Source: Sphingobacterium hotanense | Lineage (GTDB): Bacteria; Bacteroidota; Bacteroidia; Sphingobacteriales; Sphingobacteriaceae | DNA: 64,000 nt | Direction: 5' to 3' | Assembly: GCF_008274825.1 (NCBI RefSeq) | Contig: NZ_CP030848.1 | Span: 558,001-622,000 of the forward strand | In this document: one piece after another, positions 28,778-38,100 of the stretch | Numbering within the stretch: position 1 is the stretch's first letter | Layout of the letters: each line of letters opens with the position of its first letter | Notes under the pieces: generated by a model | Seen by the model: the letters and a program-made list of their open reading frames with translations, nothing else | What the model was told of the DNA's origin: nothing | Database searches by the model: none | Program-made: the position numbers and the translations under genes

Positions 28778-31552
28778 ATGATATTTAAAGCGATACTATG
28801 CCTTTTTTCTCATTGTTGTTACCATAAAAACATGCGCTTATTTTTTAATACATTTGATACCAACAACAAAACCTACATCGCCTTGAAGAATATAGTAACA
28901 GGAACTGCGCTTTTATCGCTCGTTTGCCTAGCAACAATTGGACGCGCTCAGGATGAAAGAAAAGAAGTAGTTACCTTTGAAGACGCCTACAAGCGAACCT
29001 ATCATATCAGTAAAATAGATAGCCAAAAGCCACAGATTGACGGCAAGCTCGACGAGGATATCTGGCAGAACCGAGGTATGTGGTCGGAGAAATTCTCTCA
29101 GGTTATTCCTTTCGAGCGCGTGCATACCAATTCGTGGACACGCGTCAAGTTGTTTTACGACGATCAGAATATCTATGTCGGTGTTTACTGTAAAGATGAA
29201 CATCCTGAGACGATGAATGCGTTTATTGGGAATCGCGACGATAACAGCAATGGCGATTTGATCAGTATTGCCTTCGATACCTATCATGACTATCGGGTTG
29301 CTCCGGAGTTCAATATCAATCTTGGTGGAAATAAAACGGATTTAACGGTAACTGATAAGCTGTCGGTCAACCTCAGCTGGAATGCAGTATGGGAGGGGAG
29401 GACGCATATCAATATGCAGGACTCTTCCTGGACGGCAGAGCTTCGGATACCGTTTAGTCAACTTCGCTACAATCAAGAGAACGAGGATGGGGTATGGGGG
29501 CTGCACGTCCGCCGAATTATCCGTAGAAATAATGAGGTACAGAACTGGAGTTTAATTCCTATAAAAAATAACGGGCATGTCTTTTCCTTTGGAGAGATGC
29601 ATGGCATGACGGATCTTCCGAAGCCTAGAGGGATCGAGTTTCTGCCCTATGCGATGACAAAATATGTAAATGAACCGAAGATTCCGAATAGTCCTTTCCA
29701 GAAAGGACAGAAGTTTCACGTGAATGCGGGGCTGGACGCGAAGTTCTCTTTGAGCGACTATACCTTGGATATGACCATCAATCCCGATTACGGGCAGGTG
29801 GAACTCGATCCTTCGGTTATGAACTTGACGGCATACGAGGTTTTCTATGATGAAAAGCGCCCATTTTTCTTAGAAGGGAAACATATTTTGGAATTTGACA
29901 ACAACGAGCGGGGAATGATGTTCTATTCACGTCGTATCGGTGCAATGCCTTCCTACAAACCACAAGGAATAGACAATATAGAAAACTTCGCCAGTACTCC
30001 TAGCTTTATTCCAATTTTAGGCGCTCTTAAGCTGACGGGAACCAACAAAAATGGGCTAACCGTAGGCTTGCTGGAGAGTATCACAGGCAAAACACAATCG
30101 CAGACCTCGAGAAAAGGCGTACGCGGAGAGGAACTGACCGAGCCGCTGACAAATTACACCGTCGCCAGGTTGCAGAAGAATTGGGACGGAAATACGCTTT
30201 TTGGCGGGATGATTACTTCCGTGAACCGAAAGCTGGATGAGGATCATCTAAAAGAGGCGCTAGTAGAGAATGCCTTTACCGCCGGATTGGATTTTACCCA
30301 GTATTTCAATAAGCGATTGTATTATATCGACGCCAAGGCGATGTATAGCACCTTAAACGGCTCCGCTAGCTCGATATTGATGAAGAAACGTAACGCCACG
30401 CATTATTATCACCGGGCCTCGAGTATCGATTATCTTGATTTGGATCCAACGGCAACTACGCTCGCCGGTACCGGGGGGTATGTGAAGGCCGGAAAAAAAG
30501 GAAATGCACAATGGAATTATTCGCAAACGTTTAACTGGTCTTCCCCAGGCTTCGATCTGAACGACGTTGGCTATAACAAAGAGTCGGATTACATGCTTAA
30601 CGAATCGGAGGTCGCCTTCCGCAAGACCGATCCTTGGGGGCCATTTCGATTTGCAGGTATCAACCTGACCCAAAAGAATATCTGGAATTTTGGTGGGCAG
30701 GCAATCAATAATGATGTCGCTCTTCGTTTTCGGAGCTTAAGTACTGTTCATCGTTTTGAAATGGACGTGAAAGAGACCTTCAGCTGGAATACGGTGGATA
30801 GCCGTAGGCTACGAGGCGGTCCGGATATGCGCTATGGATCTAACTTCGAAACGAATGTCGATTTGAGTACGGACCGTGCCAAGCGCGTGGTTTTTAAAAT
30901 TCTTTACAACGGGCGGCATTATCTCGAAGAGAAAACAGCTTACAATACTCTACAGCCTAGTTTTATCTTCCGAATCGGCAATCATGTGAAGCTGACCACG
31001 CAATTCAACTATGCCAATAATACCGATGAACTGCAATATGTGAACACTGTTGCGGCTAGCGATGGTAACGAGGAGAGCACGGAATATGTATTAGGACGAA
31101 TGAAACAACGTACCTATGGTATCACGATGAACATGCAAGTGAACCTGACCCCTGATATTTCTATACAATATTATGGTTCCCCTTTTACATCGACTGCAAA
31201 ATATGATCGATTTAAAACCGCACTGGATACCCGATCGCATAATTACGCGGAACGTTTCTCGGGCATTGCGGATCAGGAAATCACGGCAGGAGATGGTAAC
31301 TATGCGGTGCTAAAAGATGGCAAGTCGTTTAGTTTTAAAGACCCGAACTTTAGCTTCAATGAGTTTCGTTCGAATTTAGTTGCCCGTTGGGAATACAAGC
31401 CAGGGTCGACGGTTTATCTGGTTTGGGAGCACAATCGATCAAGACAAGATCCTCGCTATTACCCAACATGGGGAAACAACATCGATCGCATGTTCGGATT
31501 CCAAGGAGTCAACACACTGATGTTGAAGATGAACTATTGGTTTGCGCTGTAA
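28778..31552 (+). CDS. DUF5916 family protein with N-terminal CBM9-like domain
   Basis: Up to 924 aa. An alternative start at 28832 gives 906 aa and keeps the hydrophobic signal (VTGTALLSLVCLATIGRAQ). The CBM9-like domain (about 85-270) shows PQIDGKLDEDIWQN, VKLFYDDQNIYVGVYCKD and DSSWTAELRIPFSQLRY. The remainder has the DUF5916 segments DYGQVELDPSVMNLTAYEVFYDEKRPFFLEG and a barrel-like tail ending in aromatic residues. It is probably an outer-membrane barrel with a carbohydrate- or peptide-binding module. Its function is not established. It stands alone, with no clear operon partner. Confidence 0.85.
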   Translation: MIFKAILCLFSHCCYHKNMRLFFNTFDTNNKTYIALKNIVTGTALLSLVCLATIGRAQDERKEVVTFEDAYKRTYHISKIDSQKPQIDGKLDEDIWQNRGMWSEKFSQVIPFERVHTNSWTRVKLFYDDQNIYVGVYCKDEHPETMNAFIGNRDDNSNGDLISIAFDTYHDYRVAPEFNINLGGNKTDLTVTDKLSVNLSWNAVWEGRTHINMQDSSWTAELRIPFSQLRYNQENEDGVWGLHVRRIIRRNNEVQNWSLIPIKNNGHVFSFGEMHGMTDLPKPRGIEFLPYAMTKYVNEPKIPNSPFQKGQKFHVNAGLDAKFSLSDYTLDMTINPDYGQVELDPSVMNLTAYEVFYDEKRPFFLEGKHILEFDNNERGMMFYSRRIGAMPSYKPQGIDNIENFASTPSFIPILGALKLTGTNKNGLTVGLLESITGKTQSQTSRKGVRGEELTEPLTNYTVARLQKNWDGNTLFGGMITSVNRKLDEDHLKEALVENAFTAGLDFTQYFNKRLYYIDAKAMYSTLNGSASSILMKKRNATHYYHRASSIDYLDLDPTATTLAGTGGYVKAGKKGNAQWNYSQTFNWSSPGFDLNDVGYNKESDYMLNESEVAFRKTDPWGPFRFAGINLTQKNIWNFGGQAINNDVALRFRSLSTVHRFEMDVKETFSWNTVDSRRLRGGPDMRYGSNFETNVDLSTDRAKRVVFKILYNGRHYLEEKTAYNTLQPSFIFRIGNHVKLTTQFNYANNTDELQYVNTVAASDGNEESTEYVLGRMKQRTYGITMNMQVNLTPDISIQYYGSPFTSTAKYDRFKTALDTRSHNYAERFSGIADQEITAGDGNYAVLKDGKSFSFKDPNFSFNEFRSNLVARWEYKPGSTVYLVWEHNRSRQDPRYYPTWGNNIDRMFGFQGVNTLMLKMNYWFAL

Positions 31553-31760
31553 TGTGAAAAACCGTGTTAATGCTGTTAAAACAAGTGTTTATTACGGTTT
31601 TTTCACAATTATTTGTAAGTCAGCAATTTAGTTGTTAAATTGTAGGTAGAAATAATTGGCAAATTGCCTGTCAGGTATTGCGAATCTCCATTCGCTAGAG
31701 CGGGTTATCTTAGTCAATCGAATTATCATCAATTACATATTAAATAGGAGGACTAACATC

Positions 31761-31979
31761 ATGGACAGCTTAAAATTCGAAATCAGCACCGCCACGCAGC
31801 AGCAGCTGCAAAGAGTTCAAGAAGTATTAAACGACGTAAGTTCTATCGATGAATGGCAAATTGCCCCCTATGTTGACGGCTATTTGGTGTCCCTCAAAGG
31901 CATCAATATGCAAATTGCCAACATCTTGACTTGTATTTCTGCACTAGGCCTGGATGCAGAACGATTGTATGAGGAGTAA
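31761..31979 (+). CDS. Small HMA-like fold protein lacking the metal motif
   Basis: 72 aa from the ATG at 31761, preceded by a strong AGGAGG. A longer frame beginning at 31656 lacks a good start. The pattern of an N-terminal strand, helix with QQLQRVQEVLNDVSSIDEW, strand pair, helix and C-terminal GLDAERLYEE resembles heavy-metal-associated domains. The usual CxxC is missing and a single Cys sits in NILTCISALG. It may be a fold relative that binds no metal. This is a weak structural guess. Confidence 0.6.
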   Translation: MDSLKFEISTATQQQLQRVQEVLNDVSSIDEWQIAPYVDGYLVSLKGINMQIANILTCISALGLDAERLYEE

Positions 31980-32330
31980 TAGCCATCCCACCGTTAACAA
32001 AACTCCATTTACCTTTTAAACAGCTTCTGTTTATTGAAACAAAGTACTTATTGGAAGTGCCGTTATACTCATAATACGAATAGAAATGATGGAACTTATG
32101 CTGTTATAGAGGCGCTGAATGTTACATTGAAAATACGCTTGTACCTTCGTTTTAAAGAAGAAGAATCTGTAGGTTTAGGCAGCCGTCTCCGTGGTAGTAT
32201 TTACTTGATAAATTGCGTAATATTTCGTATCTTTGACATATTCACAAAGGATCATAACTCTTATATCCAAGGCACATCTCCCTTCTTAAGATATTAATCT
32301 TCCTTATTTATTCACCCTTAATACTATTTA
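31980..32330. other. Leader and promoter region of the cold-shock-domain gene
   Basis: 351 bases with no supported gene. A promoter at 32205-32235 is listed separately. The open frame at 32034-32297 has a TTG start, poor composition and overlaps this promoter. Confidence 0.6.
32205..32235 (+). promoter_or_regulatory. Bacteroidota-type promoter for the cold-shock-domain gene
   Basis: TTG at 32205-32207, a 20-base spacer and TATCTTTG at 32228-32235 match the -33/-7 pattern. It would give a leader of about 90 bases before the ATG at 32331. Confidence 0.7.
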
Positions 32331-32759
32331 ATGGCTAAAAGTCAACTCACATTTAAGAAAAAAGAAACTGCAAAGAAGAAGCTTCAGAAGAAGCAAGAAA
32401 AACAAGAACGAAGAGAAATCAATAAGTCGAACAATAATAAGGGCAAAGCTCTTGAAGAAATGTTTGCTTACGTGGACGAGTATGGAAATATTTCTGATAC
32501 TCCGCCATCGCAACCTTACAAATTCAAAGAAGAAGACCTTCAGCGTCCAGCTGACCCGACGGAAGAATACCATTTCGGAAAAGTGTCTTTCTACAACGAA
32601 GTAGGTCACTATGGTTTTATCCGTGACAACGAAACGCGAGAAACCGTTTATTTTAATGACAACTTAGCGGGTATGGTATTGAACCTTAACCAAGCGGTTA
32701 AATACAAATACGCGCGTTCTAAGCAAGGAAATCAAATTACGGAAGTAGAGAAGATTTAA
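32331..32759 (+). CDS. Cold-shock-domain protein with lysine-rich N-terminal tail
   Basis: 142 aa. A strongly basic, probably disordered N-terminal segment (about 1-45, with KKKETAKKKLQKKQEKQERR) and a linker precede a C-terminal cold-shock-type beta barrel (about 80-142). The barrel includes FGKVSFYNEVGHYGFIRDN, where the usual KGFGFI RNP1 is altered to GHYGFI, and the VYFNDNLAG RNP2-like strand. It should bind single-stranded RNA. It is transcribed from its own promoter and ends in a terminator. Confidence 0.85.
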   Translation: MAKSQLTFKKKETAKKKLQKKQEKQERREINKSNNNKGKALEEMFAYVDEYGNISDTPPSQPYKFKEEDLQRPADPTEEYHFGKVSFYNEVGHYGFIRDNETRETVYFNDNLAGMVLNLNQAVKYKYARSKQGNQITEVEKI

Positions 32760-32785
32760 TCTTTACTTTCCTACGAGATAAATTA

Positions 32786-32815
32786 GAAGCTGCCCAAAAG
32801 GGCGGCTTCTTCTCG
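32786..32815 (+). terminator. Rho-independent terminator after the cold-shock-domain gene
   Basis: The stem GAAGCTGCCC with GGGCGGCTTC (32786-32795 with 32800-32809), one G-U pair and an AAAA loop, is followed by a T-rich tail. It belongs to the same sequence family as the terminators at 1085 and 25601. Confidence 0.85.
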
Positions 32816-32853
32816 TTTATATGGATTTTGTTTACCGCTTTTCCCTATCCTCT

Positions 32854-32950
32854 TTGAGACTTGGTCGACTCAAACCCAATGTAAAGCCCTTTCAAACCCA
32901 ATACAAACCCCAATCAGAAGCCTTTCCGAGCGGCTATGATATGGGTTTTA
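32854..32950. repeat. Dispersed repeat copy 2
   Basis: It opens with TTGAGACTTGG and contains CAAACCCAAT units followed by ACAAACCCCAATCAGAAG, then a partly matching inverted arm ending ATGGGTTT. It is the counterpart of 1221-1320 and, like it, follows a terminator of the same family. Two CAAACCCAAT units are tandem here. Confidence 0.55.
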
Positions 32951-33042
32951 ATTTAATATAGGTGGGGAGTGAGTTATTCAAGGTCAGACCTTAGTTATTA
33001 GATCATAGCATGTCAACACTTCTTTTTCTGAAGGGTGACTTA

Positions 33043-33921
33043 TTATCCTTTTTTATTTGGCTTTTCGGGAATGTGCAGCTTGGTGCCAAGCTTCTGATTT
33101 AGTTGCTTTATAAAATGAGTGGCTAACATGGGAGATTCGATTTCCATTCGCTCATGGATGAAAAAATAAAGATTCTGTAAGCCTCCTTTTTTCCATTCTG
33201 CAATCTTATCGACCCACTCGTCGAGACGGGTATAATCAGATGGGTGATTTGCTCCGACATAGCGTATAAATGCCGTGGGGGTCGTTAATCGCATATGCAA
33301 CATATCGCGACGACCGGGCGTGTCAACAATGATGTTGGTCGTTTTATTTTTCTCTAGCAACTTGTAAAGTTTCTCCGCATTTTCAGGCTCAAACCATTCT
33401 TCATTTCGAACTTCCACCGCCAATGGATATCCTTTTGGGAATGTTTCTACGAAGCGTTCAACGCGGTCAAAATCCTTCGGTTTGAAGTTGTTTATCATCT
33501 GTAAGAACGCCATCCCGAGTTTCTCTTCAAACAGTACAGTGGAATCTACAAAAGCCTCAAGTTTTTCTTCGAAATTCAGGAGTCGACCGTAGTGGGATAT
33601 GGACTGCGTTATCTTTGGGAAGAATTTAAAGCCATTCGGGGTTTTGTTTTTCCAAGTTTCCACCTGCTCCTTGGTTGGCGATTTGTAGAACGTAGCATTC
33701 ATTTCGATGGAATTGAACTGTGTAGCGTAGTAAGTCAGCTCGTCTTTTGTGCCGCGTGGATAGAATCCTTTCAGGTCGCTGCGGTTCCATTTTGCGCAAC
33801 CTACGTATACGGCCAGGGGTTTCTTGCTTTTATGCTTTTTTAGTAGGGCAAGCGTTTCCTTTAGGGTTTCGGGGAGTTTGAAGTCGATGGATGAGGGGTC
33901 TGCTACTTGTCCGAATTTCAT
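33043..33921 (-). CDS. DUF72 domain protein
   Basis: 292 aa. The DUF72 TIM-barrel-like family is indicated by VGCAKWNRSDLKGFYPRG near 39, FNSIEMNATFYKSPT, FKFFPKITQSISHYGRL and the C-terminal YFFIHERMEIESPMLA. It is cytoplasmic with no signal. The family has no firmly established biochemical role. It stands alone, converging on the cold-shock-domain gene. Confidence 0.9.
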   Translation of the reverse strand: MKFGQVADPSSIDFKLPETLKETLALLKKHKSKKPLAVYVGCAKWNRSDLKGFYPRGTKDELTYYATQFNSIEMNATFYKSPTKEQVETWKNKTPNGFKFFPKITQSISHYGRLLNFEEKLEAFVDSTVLFEEKLGMAFLQMINNFKPKDFDRVERFVETFPKGYPLAVEVRNEEWFEPENAEKLYKLLEKNKTTNIIVDTPGRRDMLHMRLTTPTAFIRYVGANHPSDYTRLDEWVDKIAEWKKGGLQNLYFFIHERMEIESPMLATHFIKQLNQKLGTKLHIPEKPNKKG

Positions 33922-34142
33922 TGTTGATGATGTTTATGGAGGTGTTTTTTAATTAACAATGTTATCAGGAGAATGTTGAGCGGGGAGGGATAAATAATTC
34001 GAGAGAGGGATTGAGGAGGAATGCGCATTGGGGTGTTTTTGCGTATTTTAAGTGTGGAGAAGAAGTTCATGGTAGCTTTGTTGCGGAAGAATATTGGCGT
34101 TTGGATGTTGATTAACGTGGGTAGCAAAAATCGAAGTAAGTG

Positions 34143-34336
34143 TTAATATAAATTGCTTCTAAATTCTGCGAGCGTGGTTTTAGTCACCTTGCCGGACTTT
34201 GCCTCCTTTATTGCCTTTTCAGTATCTTTACTATAACGTGGTTCTTCATGCTTTACAAAAGCGAGTGTTTTAAGGTATTCAATGAATTCTTTTGCGTGCT
34301 ACGGGGATCTATTTTTATAGTGATTTCCAGATCCAC
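34143..34336 (-). pseudogene. Frameshifted antitoxin-like gene remnant
   Basis: On the minus strand one frame from GTG at 34336 reads VDLEITIKIDPRSTQ. The next frame continues AKEFIEYLKTLAFVKHEEP and runs to a stop at 34143, with an in-frame TAG just before AKEF. Joined, the two frames give a small antitoxin-like protein of the DUF2683/RelB-like kind common in Bacteroidota. A single insertion or deletion near 34293 would explain the break. No partner toxin gene is visible. It lies on the chromosomal side of the integration junction. Confidence 0.6.
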
Positions 34337-34516
34337 ATATTTTATTAATACTATCCCAAAGTTACTGAAAAATTAAAATGCTCGCTATCGGCTGGGAAAG
34401 AAAAGAAAGCACCGCATGAAACATATAAACATTTAAGATATAAATTCATTTTCTCCCAAAATATCGTTATTTGGAATTTTCGATCATGACTGATGGTGAC
34501 ATTACAAGACATAAAA

Positions 34517-34542
34517 AAAAGCGACTTTTTCAAGTCGCTTTT
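34517..34542. terminator. Orphan terminator beside the distal attachment site
   Basis: A perfect 11-bp stem AAAAGCGACTT/AAGTCGCTTTT with a TTTC loop. On the minus strand it ends in eight T. It directly follows the 17-bp copy of the tRNA-Glu 3' end at 34544, so before integration it would have been the terminator of that tRNA. Confidence 0.75.
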
Positions 34543-34543
34543 C

Positions 34544-34560
34544 GTAGCCCGTAGGGGAAT
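34544..34560. repeat. Distal attachment-site repeat of the mobile element
   Basis: GTAGCCCGTAGGGGAAT is identical to 48909-48925, which covers the 3' end of tRNA-Glu. The sequences diverge on both sides. It marks the end of the element opposite the integrase. Confidence 0.85.
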
Positions 34561-35163
34561 AACACACTTCGGGTAATAGTTTATTTATCAGTTCTTTACA
34601 AACTCACCTTTTCCTAACTCACCGAATCACTCACTGGTTTGATATTATTTTTAGCTGCAATTGCCTATTATCTAATATAGTAACTATTTGTGACATTATA
34701 ATACTATAAATTACGAAATCAAGTAATTTTAACGGTTCGAATTCCGCTGGGATAATATATTAAATTATAACACACTCATTATTAGTGTGTCAAATATTGT
34801 TATTTAATAAGGGCACTAGTTAAGGCAGTAGTTCTTTGAAATTTTAAGAACTTCAATTAAATTCTAACCTTTTTAAGATTTGTTTAGCATTAATTGAAAT
34901 CATTGGATTCATGACTTTGTTTTTCTATTATTAGAAATGAATTAGGAAGATTGTACTTACAATAGGCTATAGAAGGATTATAGAATTGTTTCGCTATCAA
35001 AAAAAAATAGAACTTTCTAAGTATCTAATTTATAAAAAAAACTATTTATATTAAAAGTCAATATGACGAAATACGCATCATTTTGTTAATTTGCAAAATT
35101 ATACGGTGTTTTATTTTGTGAAATATCATTGTTAACCATAATAATATAACCAAAATTCCGCAA
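34561..35163. other. AT-rich left end of the element, upstream of the RT gene
   Basis: 603 bases with no supported gene. It contains ACTCACC-type repeats at 34601-34635 and an inverted repeat ACACACT/AGTGTGT at 34770-34790. The rest is very AT-rich and could hold the promoter or a non-coding RNA for the reverse transcriptase. Confidence 0.45.
34601..34635. repeat. Candidate integrase arm-type sites, distal end
   Basis: ACTCACC occurs twice, at 34602 and 34617, and the second copy extends to ACTCACCGAATCACTCACT (34617-34635). This 19-mer recurs with one mismatch at 48790-48808, near the other end, in the same orientation. Confidence 0.55.
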
Positions 35164-38100
35164 ATGAATTTGACAATAGATAAAATCCAACTAGCTTATA
35201 GTAAGCTAAAAACATATGTGTATTACGATAACACTGAACTATTTTTAAGAGAAAAATTGATTGAATTTGAAACAGACACAATAAAGTCTGATTTCAAATT
35301 AAGCTGGCAAGTTTCCAACCTATATTCAGACGTTACAAAAAATATCGTTGATATTTTCTCTCAAAAAGAAAAAACAATAAATGAAAATTTAGATTATAAG
35401 TTCAATAAAATACTTACAGAACTAAATAATTTTGATGAGAATAACGATTTTTTTAAGGAATTATTCAAATCCATAAATGTAAATTTCTTTCCGAAAAAAA
35501 TTTATACTCCAGAACAAGATGAAAATTTTATAACAAATAAAAAACAATATGGCACTTATGAATTAGAGCGAGTAACTGCGTTTATTGATATGCCAATTGA
35601 ATTTCATATAATTTCCATATTATGGATTAATGAATTGGGATATCAATTCGATGCTGAATTATTAAAAGAGTGCAAGGGCAATAGGCTACTTCTAAATAAA
35701 GAAAAAACAGGAGTTATCAATAGTTCTTCTCTTTTTAAACCTTATTTCACCCAATATCAAAAATGGCGCGATGAATCTATCATCGTTGCTCAAAATTTAT
35801 TAAATGAAGAAAAGAATGCTCTCTTCATTAATCTTGATATTAAAGACTATTTCCATTCATGTCGAATTAATTTGGATAAATATTTCAATATTGAATCCCC
35901 AAATAGTGTGAATTACATTCTAAGGAAAATTCACATTATTTACTCAGAGTTAATAGCAAAGAAATATAATTTTCCTAAAGACTTTTCAGAAGAATTAAAT
36001 AATAAATCATTGTTGCCAATTGGATTATTATCATCCTATATTATTGCTAATAATTATCTAAATGATTTCGATAAAATTATTACGAATAAATTCAAACCGG
36101 CGTATTATGGTAGATATGTAGATGACATACTAATCGTACTTTCGGAACCCAATATTGATAATTACTCAAATAAAACGTACGAAAAATATTCTTTTAATTT
36201 TGAGGAGTATAAATCAAGAATATTAAAAGAAACGAAAAGTGACTTAAAAGAATTCAATTTATCTAGAGTGGATAAATACCTTTTACAAACCTTGAACCCA
36301 CTCTTTACAGTAATACCAGGAAATAACAATAAAAATATAATTAAAATTGATAAATATGACAATTTAGTTTGCCAATCTGAAAAAACATTGATGTATTACT
36401 TTGATTATGAAGAATCTGATTTAGTAATCGATAAGTTAAAACAAGAGTTAGACTTCAAATCAAGTGAATTTAAGGATCTTCCCGACGATAATGATGGATT
36501 AGGTGATTTTGATAAAAATGCTTATTATTTAAATTATACGGATTCGGATGGAAAAGTTAGAACTCTTAAAGATTATAAAGAAAACAGATATGGTTTAACC
36601 ATTTATTTAACCAATAAAATTCTTGGAGCAACTAAACATAAACAAAATGTTTCAGATGAAGAAATTCAAAAATTTTTAAAATTATTTAATGGTCAAAACA
36701 TCATTGAATTTTATAGGCTTTGGGAAAAGATATTTACTTATTTACTTGTTAATAATAAACCCGCAGAGTATGTAGATTTCTATTTCAGATGCATCGAAGA
36801 AATACAAAAAATTAAATTACACAAAGATAGTTTCAAAGCAACAAAGATCAAGGAGTTTTGTGTAATAAATACTTTAATTGGTTTCTTAGATATTTCTCAT
36901 GAACTCGTATTATCATTGCATCCTAACTTTTTAAAACAAAACAAGAAAGTTTTAAAAAATTTTGAATACCGTAGTAATAAAATCCAAACAAATTATCTCA
37001 GTTTCTTTTTTAATGAGATTACTCGTCCAGATTCTTTTTGGTCAACAAGATATAGAAAAACGAACATGATGAGACATCACTATGTTTCAATTCCTCTATT
37101 AAATTACACTAAAGAAAGCTACACTTCTTCAATTAATTTATTAAGCCTTAACTTTAATGTTGAAGATTATACAATCGATCAAGAGCTGATAATAAATTCT
37201 CCTCGGCCACTAAAGTTTTGGGAGTGTACCATTTCTCAACTTTTCACTGACCTAAAATATCAAACTAAAAATTTAGAAAATGAACCCTTAAATATTGCTG
37301 ATTATTACGAAAGTGAGCACTTTTTGAATGAAGCATTCAATCGATTTAAAAAAGCGAATAAAAAACATAGGTCAGTTGATACCTTTGAAGATTCTATCGA
37401 TTATTATAAAGACAAGTTTTATAAGATATTAGAACAAGAAGAAGATAGTCAAACTTTATTAGAAATTCATTCCAATTCAGATGAAAAAATTTTCAAGCCG
37501 AAAATAGGTGTAGCAAATACATTGGTTAGTGAAAAAAATATTATTGAGGGTTTACGAAATAGACCTAATATTTCCAATAATAGGTACCAAACTCTTGTCA
37601 AATTTCTAAAAGAAACTAGAAGAAATAATGCTGACATAATTACATTTCCTGAGTTCTTTTTACCTATCGAAATTTTTTCAAGCCTAGCAAGGTATGCAGA
37701 AAAAAATCAAACACTTATAGTATCGGGATTAGAACACATTACAGTAAATAATTTTTCTTTTAATTTTGTTGCAACAGTTTTGCCTGTAGATATTAATGGA
37801 TACAAAGATGCAACAATAGTTTTTAGGTTAAAAAATCATTATGCTCCAATTGAAGAAGAATTAATAAAAGGAAATCATTATTTAATACCAAAACCAGCTC
37901 TAAACCGATACCATATTTTTAAATGGAAAAACATCTATTTCTCTGTTTTTTACTGTTTTGAATTAGCAAATATCGCACATCGTAGTCTATTAAGAAGTAA
38001 GATAGACTTATTATTTGCTATTGAATATAATCAAGACACAAACTATTTTTCAAATTTAGTTGAATCAATCATAAGAGATATTCATTGTTATGTTGTACAG

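Noticed and set aside
32034..32297. 87-aa open frame in the leader of the cold-shock-domain gene
   Set aside because: TTG start, no protein-like composition, and it overlaps a well-matched promoter for the next gene.
33918..34127. 69-aa minus-strand frame upstream of the DUF72 gene
   Set aside because: It overlaps the DUF72 start, has no recognisable motif and is biased toward Ile, Leu and Pro.
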